This document shows, piece after piece, positions 51,101 to 63,633 of a DNA stretch of 64,000 nucleotides. The position numbers were made by a program, and so were the translations under genes. This DNA comes from Anseranas semipalmata (lineage: Eukaryota > Chordata > Aves > Anseriformes > Anseranatidae), in the NCBI GenBank assembly GCA_013399115.1, contig VXAA01006076.1, forward strand, positions 830,205 through 894,204. The letters are read 5' to 3'. A model generated the notes under the pieces. The model worked only from the letters and a program-made list of their open reading frames with translations. It had not been told where the DNA came from and did no database searches. Numbering within the stretch: the first letter of the stretch is position 1; the number at the start of each line of letters is the position of its first letter.

Positions 51101-52863
51101 ATATTACATGAGATAAGCAGGCTGGCTGAAGAGCAGCAGCTCGTCCCATTCAGCAATCATGGCAACAGTTGTAGCAGCAGTAAACCTTATTGACAGCACA
51201 TGAAAAAGCCAGCATGCAACACCTGTCAGGTTTATTTCCATACTAAAGGGTAGGAAAGTGTGCTGCTAATCAGGGAGGAAGGGAACATCACTTTTTATCT
51301 CTGTGAGCATATCTGTGTAAAGCCTTTGGAATATGCTCCAGTCTCCTGGAATATACACCGAGTCCATGGCATGCAACAGTGTTTGTATTCAGTATTTAGC
51401 ATGTGAAAAACAGCCTGATAAAAAAAATAAGTATTCAATTTATGCTGTGAAAATGTGGGTTATAACTTGAGCATTTCACATATATTTCAAAATCATGTTA
51501 TATATATGCAGAACTGTGAGAAGAGTCTAAGAGCCAGTGTACAGAAGTACATGACAATCAGAACATGAAAAAAATAGCATTTACTTTATTAACATCACTA
51601 TCAAAAACAGTCTTTCATACTAATAGATGAATAGAATTATATAAATATGGTATGTTCATGTAGTGGTAGATTAATTTGACGTTCTGAGCCTGAATATGTT
51701 TATTTGCAATACAAAAGAAAGGGTGCTGCCATGTATCATTTTTTTGTAGAGTGTCAGTTTATTACACAGTGAGTGTTCATGAAGTGAAAACCTTGTGTAT
51801 GGAAAACAGAATTACAACAACTGAACAAGTTATATTTTATATATTTTATTTTTTATCCAGCTCTTGTTCTAATAAATGCAGTTCTTTTCTGACAATGATC
51901 TATTAAGGAAAAACAAAGAAAGAGTACCTTTTCACCCTGCGGATGCATTCTCTGAATGTGGTATGGTTCACATTCATTTTCCAGTGACAAATGCAACCAT
52001 CTTTCTTCCCGGTATCTTTAGGTAGTCCAGAATGTAAGAGTGAGATAGCTTAAATGTCATTGCATAGGCAGTTACATTTCTTGTCCCTGCTGCTTATACT
52101 GAGGAACTGCTAGAATTAAACAGAGATGTCTAAAAAGCACTAATGATTTATTGTTTTGCATATTTTAGACTTTGCTGTGAGAATAATAAGCTCATTATTG
52201 TAATTATCCTTTCACTGCTTCCTACGGTTTTTTGCCACTATGTACTCTCTATACTTAATTGGATACATATGATAATTCTGTCTGTGATGTAGAAAAGTGA
52301 GGAATTTTGCATTTTTTTCTCCAGCTCTCCTTAGCTCACAGGCTGTAGTGCTTTGCACCTGGTAGTTGTGTTATGTGTTCTTTCTGCTCCTAAAGCCTTC
52401 TGTGGTTGACCCCAGCAAGTGCCAAAAACATCTTAGCTATCTGGAATGCTAGCATAAGCTGCTGTTATCAAAATATGTGACCTTTTACATTATGACACTG
52501 CCAAGCACTCTTGCACCAGTTTATCCAAAGCAATGTGGTATTAGGAAAGTCACTTCTTTCTACTATATTCAAGTATGGTCACTCCTGTAACAATTAATAC
52601 TGCACAAGTATTTGGACATGGCTTCACAAGCACTTTTATGCTGCTTCACCTTGTTTAAAAGAAGCGGGGCAAGGATCATACTGCAGGCCACACATTGTGC
52701 TGTCACTAAAATGCCTATGAAATATTGATAGCAGAAAATTAAGTATTAAGGTTTGCATTGTATGTTTTGGTCTTTCATGTATTGAAATGACTTGTCAGTG
52801 ATCTAAGACTGATATAGGAAACATTTACTAGTTGTTTCTTATCTTTTTTTTTAACCCTTACAG
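48194..52863 (+). other. MICAL3: Intron
   Basis: About 4.7 kb. It contains a perfect 14-base tandem duplication (aactatagtaccat) at 48405-48432, and A-rich short runs. No exon or repeat family recognised. The acceptor is ttttttttaacccttacag. Confidence 0.8.
48405..48432. repeat. Perfect 14-base tandem duplication
   Basis: aactatagtaccat occurs twice in a row at 48405-48418 and 48419-48432. Intronic. Confidence 0.9.
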
Positions 52864-53111
52864 TAGTTCAGAGTCTGAGATGGAGGAGGAAGATGAAGAT
52901 GAAGATGAACTACTGCTGCCTCAGCAACCCCCTTCAGACTTGGGTGGTGTGCCATGGAAAGAGGCTGTGCGCATCCATGCCCTCTTGAAGGGAAAGAGTG
53001 AAGAAGAGATTGAGGCTGAGGAGAATCATGAGATTGATGACAAAGAAGAAGAAGAGGAGGACGAGGAATATGAAGAGGAGGAAGAAGAGGAAGAAGAGGA
53101 GTCTAGCGAAG
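52864..53111 (+). CDS. MICAL3: MICAL3 exon: glutamate-rich acidic linker
   Basis: It starts SSSESEMEEEDEDEDELLLP (the first S codon shared with the previous exon), then PPSDLGGVPWKEAVRIHALL and KGKSEEEIEAEENHEI, and ends in a long run of Glu with a few Asp and Tyr before ESSE. The PPSDLGGVPWKEAVRIHALLKGKSEEE motif is specific for MICAL3. The Glu runs are encoded by GAA/GAG repeats that are prone to length change. The antisense of this GAA/GAG stretch produces long Phe/Leu ORFs that are not genes. It ends in phase 1 (GAAG|gttaga). Confidence 0.96.
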
Positions 53112-54240
53112 GTTAGACAGATTGATTTGTCCTTTCTTTCTGCTAGACAGCTGGGAAAACTGAACTGCATACTTGCCATACAGAATGAGAAAGATTTGCC
53201 TTGGAAAAATTTCCTTCTCCTTTCACTTTTTTTCTTACTTTGGTTTTTGAGGGAGTTATTGTCAAGAGAAATTTTAGTTTGGTCATTCTGCATACAGAAG
53301 ATCTTTCCCCACAGGGCAGTTGCAGTACTAGTACCAACACACTGTGCTTCCCATACACCATGCCAACATGTGCAACTCACAGCTTTGTGACAATGCATTG
53401 TTTTATTGCTACTTATTATTTTTATTGGGAATTGGATTTGAAGGGGTCCTTTGTTATTTGGCAGCAAGAACTGGAAGCATTGTGGAGGCAGTGTTTTCAG
53501 TGCTGTGGGGTGCTTCACTTGGGGGTAGTGCCCTCGCTGACAGCAGGGCATCCCAGAAGAAGCTGCTTTTAGATCTCCTTAGTTAAAAGATGGCCTTGAG
53601 AAGTCAGGGACTTCAGGGGATTCTCATTTTTACTCTGAGGGATTTCTGTGGAAAATCTTAGAGAAAGACTCCTTCCCCTGTGTGTTTGTCTCAGTCATCA
53701 AAATGCATAGTTTGTGCTAAGAATAGACATTTTCGGTGTTTCACCACCATTCCAGTTCTCTCACTGATCTTGTCTTTTTCTTTGTTCTTATACTTACATT
53801 TCCCTTTGTGAAGACTAGTAGACTCCAAAGAGCTTCTTCACAAAGGTCTTTGGCTGCCTACTGCAAGCAGAGGTCCTATTATTTTGAGTCGTAGTGGCAG
53901 TTTGTTCAGGAGCTCAGCAGGTTGCTTGGTTATTTTTTCAACGTAGGAGCTGTGAAAGTCAAGACTGCTTTTTAAGTACGGTAACATGCATGTTTAGTAT
54001 GGTAAATCTTGGTGTTCTCAGATGGATGTTTTTTCTGTTGAGCAGTTTTCCTGCCAGACACTTTGAATACAGCAGGAATAAGAGGTCTCAGGGAATTTCC
54101 AGACATTCTTTCTTTCTGATGCTGTCCTTTCTCTCTTTCTTTCTTTCTCTCTCTCTCCTTCTCTCTCTCTCACCATCACTTGTGTGTGTACACGCGTGTG
54201 TCTGATGTGATATATGGATGTGTGGTTCCCTCTGCTGTAG
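53112..54240 (+). other. MICAL3: Intron with a CT microsatellite
   Basis: A CT/CTTT-rich tract at 54126-54172 followed by TG-rich sequence lies close to the next acceptor (ccctctgctgtag). No other feature recognised. Confidence 0.85.
54126..54172. repeat. CT/CTTT microsatellite
   Basis: Long pyrimidine simple repeat (tttctctctttctttctttc and on). It lies about 70-115 bases upstream of an acceptor, where it could act as a polypyrimidine-binding site affecting use of the following cassette; this is inference. Confidence 0.9.
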
Positions 54241-54330
54241 AGGGGGAGTATTGCCCTTGGGAGAGAGAGCTGCAACAAGGCCTCTGGCTTCAACGTCTCT
54301 CAAATGAAGAGGACACGGGTACATTTAAAG
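54241..54330 (+). CDS. MICAL3: MICAL3 candidate cassette exon G with two possible donors
   Basis: The exon enters in phase 1 and encodes EGEYCPWERELQQGLWLQRL followed by SNEEDTGTFK. Two donors are present, ACGG|gtacat at 54319 and AAAG|gtaccc at 54331, 12 bases apart, and both leave phase 1, so the product would differ by four residues. I chose the second because AAG fits the exon side of a donor better, but this is undecided. The acidic/Trp-containing text fits the linker. It has 78 or 90 bases, divisible by three. Confidence 0.68.
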
Positions 54331-54963
54331 GTACCCATATACCATTTCCACTTCCATTTCCCCTAAGTAGGGGGGAATGTTTTAAAGAGCAGGTCCCACA
54401 CGAGAAGATCCTGTGTTTTATGTAATTGCTTAACCAGCTTTCTAAAAACTGATTCGATAGCTGTTGTTACCTTCATCTCCTGATCAAAGTACCATATATC
54501 AGGTCTGACATTGCCACTGATTTTAGGAAAAAAGATAAAGTTGCCCAGTATTTCAGGATATCTAGAAAGCCTGGACAATTTGCTACTGTAATGAGAATGA
54601 ACAGTGACCCCCATGTATTTAGGAGTTTCAGATTTGGTCCATACACACAGACTAATTGTACCTGTGCAGTATGTCAGACACATGGGACACATCAGAAGTA
54701 CTGCTATTTATTAGATTGCCTGTGTGAGCAGACTTGTGTTTTTTGTTATTGTCCTTTGTGAATATGTGTCTGTGGGGAGAGTCTGCTGGGGAAGCTAATC
54801 AAACTGTGGAGATCCCTCAGATTTTTCAGTCATAAAATGGGCATAAAATGAACCTGACGTTCTTATCTAACTAGTTGTATTATTTTCCATAATGCATTTT
54901 ATTGCAGTTTATTTCTGATTTTTTTTTTGAGCACTTGGTCCTAATAGCTTTTTAATCCCTTAG
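54331..54963 (+). other. MICAL3: Intron
   Basis: No repeat family or exon recognised. It ends cctaatagctttttaatcccttag. Confidence 0.75.
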
Positions 54964-55026
54964 TCCCTCAACGTGGTTCATTAGAGCCAGAAAACAAAAG
55001 AGGAAAATCCAAGTGCCTTCCTGCAG
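54964..55026 (+). CDS. MICAL3: MICAL3 candidate cassette exon H, 63 bases
   Basis: Phase 1-1, encoding PQRGSLEPENKRGKSKCLPA after the shared first codon. The acceptor is ttaatcccttag and the donor is a strong CAG|gtaaga. It is a basic, polar 21-residue insert within an otherwise acidic linker. Two splice sites, correct phase and divisibility by three are the evidence; I do not recall an exact homologue. Confidence 0.6.
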
Positions 55027-57500
55027 GTAAGAGGGCATACCCAGTCATCAAACTGCCTATTTTGCAGTGTACTGTTGTAACAACTGTAGCTTAGCTTCTG
55101 ACTTTTCTCCCCAGAGGGAGAAAAAGAAAAGAAGAGATGTTATATTTTTTTCCAAATTAACTTTTCTGGTGGTAACAACGAGAAGTATTACTAAGGTGGC
55201 TGAAGAGCATAAATGAAGAAGTTTCCCCTGTTGTAGCTGCTAATGTTCTCTAGACCTGGCTTCCAAAGATTTGATTTGTGTCTGGCTTCTCATTCCATTG
55301 AAAGTTAAACATTGAGACTTCCCACTTCTTATAAAGTGCTGGTAGGTGCCACAGCAGGTCTGGAAGGGAAAGCTACCTTTCCAGATGTAAGTGGAATTAA
55401 TGTCCAGCTTCCTGTGAAGCTTAGCAGGCAGTCTTGAGGAAGGGCTACACCAGCTGTAATTTGAAATTCTCAAACATTTAGATCTCAAGGAAATGTTAGG
55501 TTTGCCTGTCAGCTAAGGAGCAGTCCTTCACAGCTGGCTGTGCTGTTTAAGTTGCTATTTATTTACTGGAAAAAGTGAAAAGGACCTATGTCTTAACCAG
55601 GACAGACCCAGGCCTTTGTCTGGAGACTTGTGGGGTAACTGATGGTATGTATGTTACACTGATCTAAATCCTGGAGAAATCCATTTTAAAACATACAGAT
55701 CACGTGGGACCTGTTCTTTTCTAGCCTTGCTGAGTGACAAAATACTTCTCAGCCATTGCTGGCAAACCTAAACCTTTTAACACAAAATTTTGTGTGGCGA
55801 TGCAAATGCTAACTCTACTCATCTTGGGGCCTGGGGGCCTGCATGCGAGTGCTTTGGTATGCAGTGAGAAAAGCCCAGACTCCTGTCCCTGCAAGATGTC
55901 CAGTAGCTCTGGTTAGACCATGCGGTTGTGCTGATTGATAAGAAAACTCTGATGAGGTAACAGAGACATAAAACTGCTAAATACTTGGCTAAATTGTGAA
56001 TCCTGCTCTGCACTTGTGTTTGTGCATCTGAACCCTTTTCCTCTTTAATGACCAACTGGTGATTCTGTCCTTCCTGCAGTTCCTTCTGCCTGTTTCTTCT
56101 GCAGTTTTAATGCCAAATGTCACACACAGTCGTTCCTGAAACAGACATCCCAAACACTTTGTCATGTCTGAGGAAAACATAGCCGGGAGAGAGGACCTTC
56201 GTTAAAACAAGACAGCAGGAAATGATGAGTGCAACCTCTAAATGTGGCTAATGTTTCTTGTTTCCTTCAAATGCTAGTCCAGCATATGAAAATCTAATTG
56301 CTTTTGAGGTTCTAAACTGCTGAAACAGTGTTTTGCCCTATACAGGGGTAATCCAGGTGTTTTGAAAATTGACTTACTACTTTATGAAGTAAGTGGGCAT
56401 TTTACTTTTCCGGATGAGTCATTTGCTTTTGAAGACCACTCCTGCAGATGCTGAACACCTTGTCCAGTGTAGAATGAGTTATTTTAATATAGATAAATAA
56501 AACCTGAGCTATAGTCCCATAGCAGACAGCAATGGAGACAGGGTCTATCAATATAATACTCACCTCAGGGTAGATGCTCCCAGCATGGACATTCTGCAGC
56601 AGTTAAGCGAGTTGCTTATCAGCTGCTTTAGTGGTGTGCCCATTGTTCCCTTTGACTATCCATATATGTCTGAGCATTGTGTAGGCAGGTAGTTGAGGAA
56701 TAAAGCAATTTCTTTTAAACAGATTCATTTTTGCAACAGGAAGTCCCTTCTGGGGAGGTGGAGATGCTGTTAAGTTATAATGAAAATGCTGATATTCCTC
56801 AGAAAAAAAAAAAAAATCTACCCTTTGAACAAGCCTTTTTGTGCGAAATAGCAGGATTGGACAAAGTGCTGTTTTAAGTGTGAAATTGTGTGCCCATGTG
56901 TGCACATGCACATATACACACAAATGAAACTCTGAGATCCATCATGTAATTTGATTCACAAGGAGATATGTACCCAGCATAGAAAGGAATACTTAACCTG
57001 ATAGTAGGGCATGAAAGACCTTTTGTTTTGGTGCATCAAACTACAATGCAAATTGTTCTTTGCCTTTAAAAGCAAGATGTCTTTGGCAATAATCATGAAG
57101 AATAGGCTGAAGGAGCTGGAAATTTTTACTAAATTGGTTTTTACATACCACATATCTGTTGGACACCCAGAGAATGTCTTTCATTTCAGCAAAGCTGCTT
57201 GCAATAGAGATAATCTCCAATGAAGTTTTTAATAGCATCTCTTTGCCTCTGGAATGGCATTATTCAGCTTTGATGGGGAGTCTGAAGAGTGCTATGTTAG
57301 TGTATGTGTGCACACACAATGCTGAACTTTGTCTGTCTGTCTTACAAACTGTCTTAGCCAGTAATATGTTCTTTTCTTCTTTTCTTATTTCCTTTCCTAT
57401 GATGTGTTACCTTTCCTTTCCACTGTTGTCCCATCTTTTCCTCCCTGTCCTTCATGCCACCCCACCTACATCCTGGTATGCCATGTCCTCCGTTTGCTAG
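55027..57500 (+). other. MICAL3: Intron
   Basis: No repeat family or exon recognised. An A run lies at about 56803-56816. The pyrimidine-rich end leads to tcctccgtttgctag. Confidence 0.8.
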
Positions 57501-57638
57501 CTGGAAACCTTAGACTGCAGCAGATTGTAAATCCGGTTGATCCTCTGGAGATCCTGGCAGATGTGCACTGGACACACATCCGTGAAAAAGAGGAGGAGGA
57601 AAAAATGGTTCCAACCTCAAAGTCCTCCACCTCCAGAG
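57501..57638 (+). CDS. MICAL3: MICAL3 exon: acidic linker
   Basis: Phase 1-1, 46 codons: AGNLRLQQIVNPVDPLEILA, then DVHWTHIREKEEEEKMVPTS and KSSTSR. The human counterpart reads AGNQRLQQVMHAADPLEIQADVHWTHIRE-type text, so homology is clear. DVHWTHIRE is the most conserved part. Canonical splicing joins it to the acidic exon at 53111 (SSE-AGN); cassettes G and H are optional between them. Confidence 0.95.
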
Positions 57639-59664
57639 GTAAATCTTCCCCTGCCCTGCACCATCCGTTCCTCGATCACAGTTGCAGCTGTGTAACTCTG
57701 TTGCTTCTGCGCCCTTCAAGAGCAGTGTACTTCAGCAGGGGCAGCCGTGATCCAAAGGAACTACTTTCTGAAATTACACTTGGTTAAACATTTTGCTTTT
57801 CAGGTCAGTGTCCACTTAAAATGACTGCTTTCCCAGCAATTTGGTGGTGGTGACTTCTTCTGACCTGTTTGTGTGCCTGCTTTGGCTCCATAGCATTCTT
57901 CCTCACCGTACACAAGATGTGGTAGTACTTGTAATGAGCCCATGGTAACTGACTTTAGGGGTAGGTGCCATGGACTTTTTGTGGTAGTGAGGACTCTATG
58001 CCTCTTTTAGGGAAAGTTAAAGGGTTATGTTGTGTACCTACTACAGCTAAGATCAAACAAGGTTGGCTTCTGTATTGGGCCTATTTCTCCACTGCTGCTT
58101 TTCAAATTGTGTAACTGCATCTGGTATTATCAGGGAGTGGTGGAGTTCAGAGAGCTTGCATATCTGACCAGTGGTTGTTTTGACTTCCTGTATTTAAGAT
58201 TTGACAGAATACCTATTTTGCCAACAGTCTAGCTGTCTTATAAACCTTTTGTCAGTCCCTGCAGTTCTTATTCTAGACTATATTACAGCGTGTCTTAAGG
58301 TAAGTATGTCATAGGTGCTTCACCTCTGCAGAAGTCTAAGCTTAGTAAAACTTAATGATTCTGTCACTGAGTGGCGGTCTTCTATCAAAGTGTGCCAGAA
58401 TTGTAGGGGAAGTAAGTATGTTATGAGAAGGGGTGTCTTTCACAGGAAATGTGAGATGAAGTTCATGACTGATCTGTGTTACAAAAGCCTAGGGCTTTAC
58501 CTCATCTTGACTGATCACATTGCATTCTAGATAATTATGTTTTCCTTATAATTCTAGATGGCTTGTCTTTTGTTTATTTAAATCATAGTCCACCTTGATA
58601 CACATTTCCAGTTTAGTTCAGCTAGGCTTACAGTTGCAGTTTGCAGAATGCACTGGCATTTTCTGGTATGAAATCAGCTCCCGACCAGTAAGAAGTAGTC
58701 TGTGTTCCACTGTCTGTAACATTCAGTATTCCTCAAGTACATGCTTAATGTTTAAGAACACTAAGTAAAAAATGTTAACATAGTATCATAAGCTTACCAC
58801 AATAGAGGTTGCTTTAGCTTCTGCTTGAGGGTCTGTGACACTATAGTTTCTGAGTTCTTTCTTTAGTTTATATTTTATAATTCCTACTTTTCCATAGTGT
58901 ATTGGTACACCTGTGCCAGCAAAAAAGAGGAAAACCTGTGTCGATCCTTCCAATTTGATTTTATGGTCTTTATAGCTTCTTTTGGGAAGCAAGGCAATAT
59001 TTCCTTCTCTTCCCCTCGAACTAGGCCAAACTAGGAAAATCCTGATCAATAGATTAGCTGCTTCAGTTATACTCTAACACAGTACAAGTATGTGCAGGCG
59101 TATCAGCAGTTTTCTAAAAGGACTGTTGCAAATAAGCATTTGAGGGCACGGTCTAAGTTTTCAATAGACAAATAGACATTGTTCCTGGCTGAGCTGTGAT
59201 ATGAGGTGTTTGGAGAGCTTATCAGAGTAGTGGTGGTGAGGTTTGATCTGAAAGTTTGGGGCAGCATGGCAATACACAGAAGCCCCTAGCACCCTGCTTT
59301 AGGCTCTCTTCCTTGTCTGCTGGCATTCAAACCAAGGCAGCTCAGCTCCCTCATCTGTTAGTTTCCTTCCTGTACAAAGTTTCAATGCAGCACAACAGTG
59401 GCAACCTGCTAATCAGATGCTGCATTTTTCTCACTATGCAACCTATATTTCCTCTAACATAACAGATCGTAAAGGAAGATTTGGCCCTTGATGTTTGTAT
59501 GTTATCTCAATTTAAATCCCAAGCCTGGAACTGTTTGTTTAACATCTCATATGTTTTGTTCCTGTATTTGCTGCTGAAAAATCTCCCTTTGTCACCCTTC
59601 TGTTTTAGACGCTTACTGATGGTCTAATTTTGATTTCTTACAATTTATTGTTTTTTAAATTCAG
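57639..59664 (+). other. MICAL3: Intron
   Basis: Ordinary intron; it ends attgttttttaaattcag. Nothing else recognised. Confidence 0.8.
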
Positions 59665-59727
59665 CATCCGACCTTCCCTCCGTACGCCATGAGGCGGTAC
59701 AGGCGTGGCTGGAGACGGTCCCTGGAG
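59665..59727 (+). CDS. MICAL3: MICAL3 candidate cassette exon I, 63 bases
   Basis: Phase 1-1, encoding ASDLPSVRHEAVQAWLETVP plus G. The acceptor is taaattcag and the donor GGAG|gtagtt. The text is helix-compatible with a Trp and contains several CpG dinucleotides (gtacgcc, gcggta, ggcgtgg), unusual for the surrounding intron. It has the same size and phase as cassette H. It is inferred from splice sites, phase and composition. Confidence 0.62.
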
Positions 59728-62700
59728 GTAGTTTGGTGATGTTCTATGTATTCCAATGCACAATAACCCTGCCCGTCTCTTCTCCATGCCTTCAGCAGCT
59801 GAGCTGGTACTTTAACCCTGGACTTATGGCCCTGTCGCTACTGCATGACTGGAAGTGGAGGGAGGGAGGGAGGAAGAGGGAGTGTGCATGCACGCCTTGC
59901 TCAGACAGTCCGTTCTTGCATGAACTCGACGTTTGTTGTAACCCTTCTGAAGGCAGGCCAAACAGAGAGGTTATCTTTGGTGTAACAAAGTAGGAGGAGA
60001 AATCTAGCTGAGTGTTTTGATTTGCTTTGTAAACTGAAAACTAGACCAGTTGTTATTCCCCTAGCTCCTTGACTAAAAGAACATTGGGCTTTCTTGCAGT
60101 CAAAAGATGAAGTGACAGAGTGCTGAAAGCAATTGCAGTTATCTATAGCAATTGCAAACTAGCTATCTGGTGAAGAAAACAAGAAAGAAGATTAAGGCTG
60201 AAGCTGGGATCTTTAGGAATAGTGACTGCTGTTGTGTCTCCTGTTACTTGGGGATCCCCATATTTAGGAAAGTGTCAGGAAAAAGGATGGTAGAGTTCAG
60301 TTGCTTTTGTTGTGTGTTCCTCTAAGCTCTATTACAAAAACAATGGTTGTGGGATTAGAGTAAGGGAGAAAACTTGTTTAAAGGAGTGAAAGTATCTAAA
60401 GGAGTGGAACAGGAGTAGTTTGTGGATACATAGTTGATCTACAGCTAAGTTGCTTTGGCACATCAGGATAGCTAGCTCACCTATAAAGCCTTGCTTCTGT
60501 TGCTGCTTTGGCGAGGCAGCATTGGTTTACAAGATGGCTGCACGTGATGCAGTCTGCTCACGGCTGCTAGCTGATACAAGCAAAATGCCGATCCCAGTTT
60601 CTGGCTGCCGTAGTGCGTAGCTTCTGAGTTACTGTGTGACAGCTTTTGGCCTCTTGCTCCTTATCCTAACTGCGTATACGTATATGCACAGTATATGTAT
60701 AATATAACCAACCACCTGCAAGCTCTCCATGTTCCTCAAAATGTGATCCCCTTTGCACCGAGTTGTTACTTATCTATGCATCTGTAATCTTCCATTGAGG
60801 TTTGTATACCAACCTATTTAAGAGTTGATTTTCTCCTCTCCTTCCAACACTCCTTATGTGCATCATGTCACCTTATGGTTTCTGGATCTGAAGACACCTG
60901 TGTACATAGCAGTATCAGATATTCCTAACATCAGGGTTACATTTTTGCAGGTTTTGATTAAGATTGTTCACATTTGCTGTTATCATAAAACCATCCTGTG
61001 ACATTATTATTTCCAAAATAACATAGGCTAGTGCATACTTAATCAACAATCAGACCAAGGCACAGTTTGTTTTGTTCAGTACATTTATATATGCCCCTGT
61101 GGAAAGTCCAACCTTTGCTACATGACTCAGTCTCCTAAGCTCTAGCTGTGTAAGGTTCTGGATTTTATAAGCCTCTGACGTAAGGGAATAGGTCAATGCT
61201 TTATCACAAACAAGTGTAACTGCCTTTTCACAGTAGTTGACAGAAAACAAATTAACCCGTGTGTTTGTCTGTCTTAATAGTACAGAGGGGAAAAGCATGG
61301 AAAAGGATATTCTTAGGTTGAAGGAAGAAGGCAAACCACCCACTGAAGGCTATTTTGAAATAAGCAAAAACCTATATTAGAGAAAGAGGAGAGGCTGTAA
61401 GACCTCAGTTTTAGGAACGGTTGATTTATTTTCAAGATTGTCATAATTAGTAATGCTAGCATTTAAATGGTTCCAAATGCCATTTCTTCACTGGTAAATA
61501 AAAAGATCAGTGCTCACTCTGAGGAAAGCTGGCACAGCATAATTTGCTCCTGTGTGGCTAAACTTCTTTGTCATCCAATGCTGGGGACGACGGAGTGAGG
61601 CTCCTATTGGAAACAGCCTCCAGCCCTGCCGTGGGGAGCTAACTGCCAGGAATCACGGCAGGAGCCCTCCTAAAAATGACAGTATGACACTGTATGCGTG
61701 CAGGCCTAGAGGCTTGCAATGCTTAGTTTACTGGTAAAGGTGTGACCAAGAAGGCTATCGTCATTATACGACTGGATGCTATGTGTATAGTTAGCAAACA
61801 TTGTGCATAATAATACCTGCTGACTGTGTACGCATTTCCAATACGTGGATATACAACAGAGTTAAATGTCTGCATGTTGTTGAACAGGAATTGATGCTAA
61901 CTTGCTGCACAAATCTAAAAATGTAGTTGATTGATTCTACTGTGAAAAGAACTGGAAGCGCTTTTTTATATGTAAATTATGTTTGAAATTATAGCATACT
62001 ATGAATGCGTAATGAAAAAAAGTCTAGTAAATCATCCATAGCATTAGAGATGGGTCATGGTTTCTTCTTCTTTTTTTTTTTTTTTTTTAATTTTTTAAGT
62101 ATCACTTATTAATGAAATGTAGACCTTGTGGCTTGGTCTTTTTTTCCTCCTGTAATTAAATCCTGTCATGAGTACTAATGTCAAATGCCCTTTTTGGGAT
62201 TATAAATTCAACAATATTTTCTTTTTTTTTGGACCCAGCAAATCAAATTATGATTTTAAATGGAAAATTTTGAGTATCTTTTTATTTCCTTAAAAAATCT
62301 CAATTGTTTTGTGAGTTAATGTACAGCATATCAAATCTCTTAGACCGTTTTACCAAAGAGTACCGTAGCTGCACAGATTTAAACCATTTCCAAATGTAAT
62401 AATGATTAATCCTAGAGCTAGACTATTTGTCTCTGATTTACACCCTTGAAAGCCTGTTTCAATTTCTAGATGAACAGTTGTGGTACATTGTGAGATTTCA
62501 GTTTTCACCTAATACATGTATGCTATAAAGTGATGGTAACTCTTTTGCTCTGGAAAAGAAAAACAGTAAACTTTATTCTGGTTTGGTGGCCTCTCAGTCC
62601 CCTTTTTGCTGAATTTTGCACAAGGCCTGCTCCTCAGAAAAGTCCTGGCTGCTTTCACTGCAAATGCCTTAGAGAGTCCCAAGGGGCAGGCACTCCTTGA

Positions 62701-62882
62701 TTTCTTGGAATCTGGAAGTATCATTTTACAGTATATGTCCTTCCAGCTGACACGCTTCAAAATTTCTTGTTTTGGCAGTAATTAATAAATATATACATTA
62801 TGAATAGTCATTGCAGTTTAGTGTATGCCCTTTTCACTGTATAGAATTTTTTCTTTTCTCTCAATATTTGAATATATTCTAG
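59728..62882 (+). other. MICAL3: Intron
   Basis: Contains a purine-rich GGGA tract near 59857-59881, a GC-rich inverted repeat at 61625-61662 and a T run of 18 at 62071-62088. No exon was recognised. It ends caatatttgaatatattctag. Confidence 0.78.
61625..61662. repeat. Short GC-rich inverted repeat
   Basis: CCTGCCGTG at 61625-61633 and CACGGCAGG at 61654-61662 form a 9-base perfect stem with a 20-base loop. The stretch around it (61570-61670) is GC-rich and holds several CpGs, unlike nearby intron. No RNA family recognised. Confidence 0.6.
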
Positions 62883-62987
62883 CTCCATGTGAGGACAATG
62901 ATGTGGAGGATGAGCTGGGCACAGGGCCTGCAGACACAGAAGGGCAGGCGGGTGAAGAGGGAGACACAGGTGCAGAGCTGGATGACG
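62883..62987 (+). CDS. MICAL3: MICAL3 exon: acidic linker
   Basis: Phase 1-1, 35 codons: APCEDNDVEDELGTGPADTE and then GQAGEEGDTGAELDD. It corresponds to human APLDEEDLEEDV...GDTGAELDDD; the terminal GDTGAELDD is well conserved. Acceptor tattctag, donor GACG|gtaggg. An acidic, disordered segment. Confidence 0.93.
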
Positions 62988-63633
62988 GTAGGGTACTACT
63001 ATACATCATTTGAACCTGTTATGTGAACAGAATTATATTGGTAGAAAATACTTTGTATGAGAATACTTAAGCCTAATCATATTTTCAGTGATATAGAAGT
63101 TTCTTTCAAATAGTCAGGAGGGAGCCAGAAGTGAAGGACAAAAAGAAACAGAAGAACCTCTGTGCCATGGGTTGTAGAATAAATTTCTTATATCCTTTCA
63201 CCATCTGCTATTTAGAGGGCTTAGTCTTGTGTCCATATTCAGTAGTTAAGCTTGCTGAATAACAGAAATAGAAGTAAATTTGTGAAAAGGCCACAGTATT
63301 GTGCCAAAAATCTTCCCCTGCTAGTGCAGAAAGAACAGCGTATGCCAGAAAACATTGAAGAATTGCCAGAAAACTGAGAAGCTATGACATCAACTACCTA
63401 TTTAGTACTTTCTATTAATGATCCATCATTTACTGCTTAAATGACTCTAATAGCACACAGAAAAGAAGTGAAACGTTTAGGTGTTCAGGTTATGAAAGCA
63501 ATTAGCACCATGTGAATGGAAAGAAAGGATTATTAAAGATTTTGAAAATGATAAACAGATGTCTTGATGGACTTGTACCCAAGATCTCTTGTTTTTTCCC
63601 CCCCTCTGCCCAACCTGTGTGATTAATGATCAG
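62988..63633 (+). other. MICAL3: Intron
   Basis: Ordinary intron; a good pyrimidine tract (gttttttccccccctctgcc) precedes the acceptor atgatcag. Confidence 0.85.

Noticed and set aside
52934..53551. 205-codon minus-strand ORF
   Set aside because: It runs antisense across the GAA/GAG-rich MICAL3 exon, so its Phe/Leu run is a shadow of the Glu repeat.
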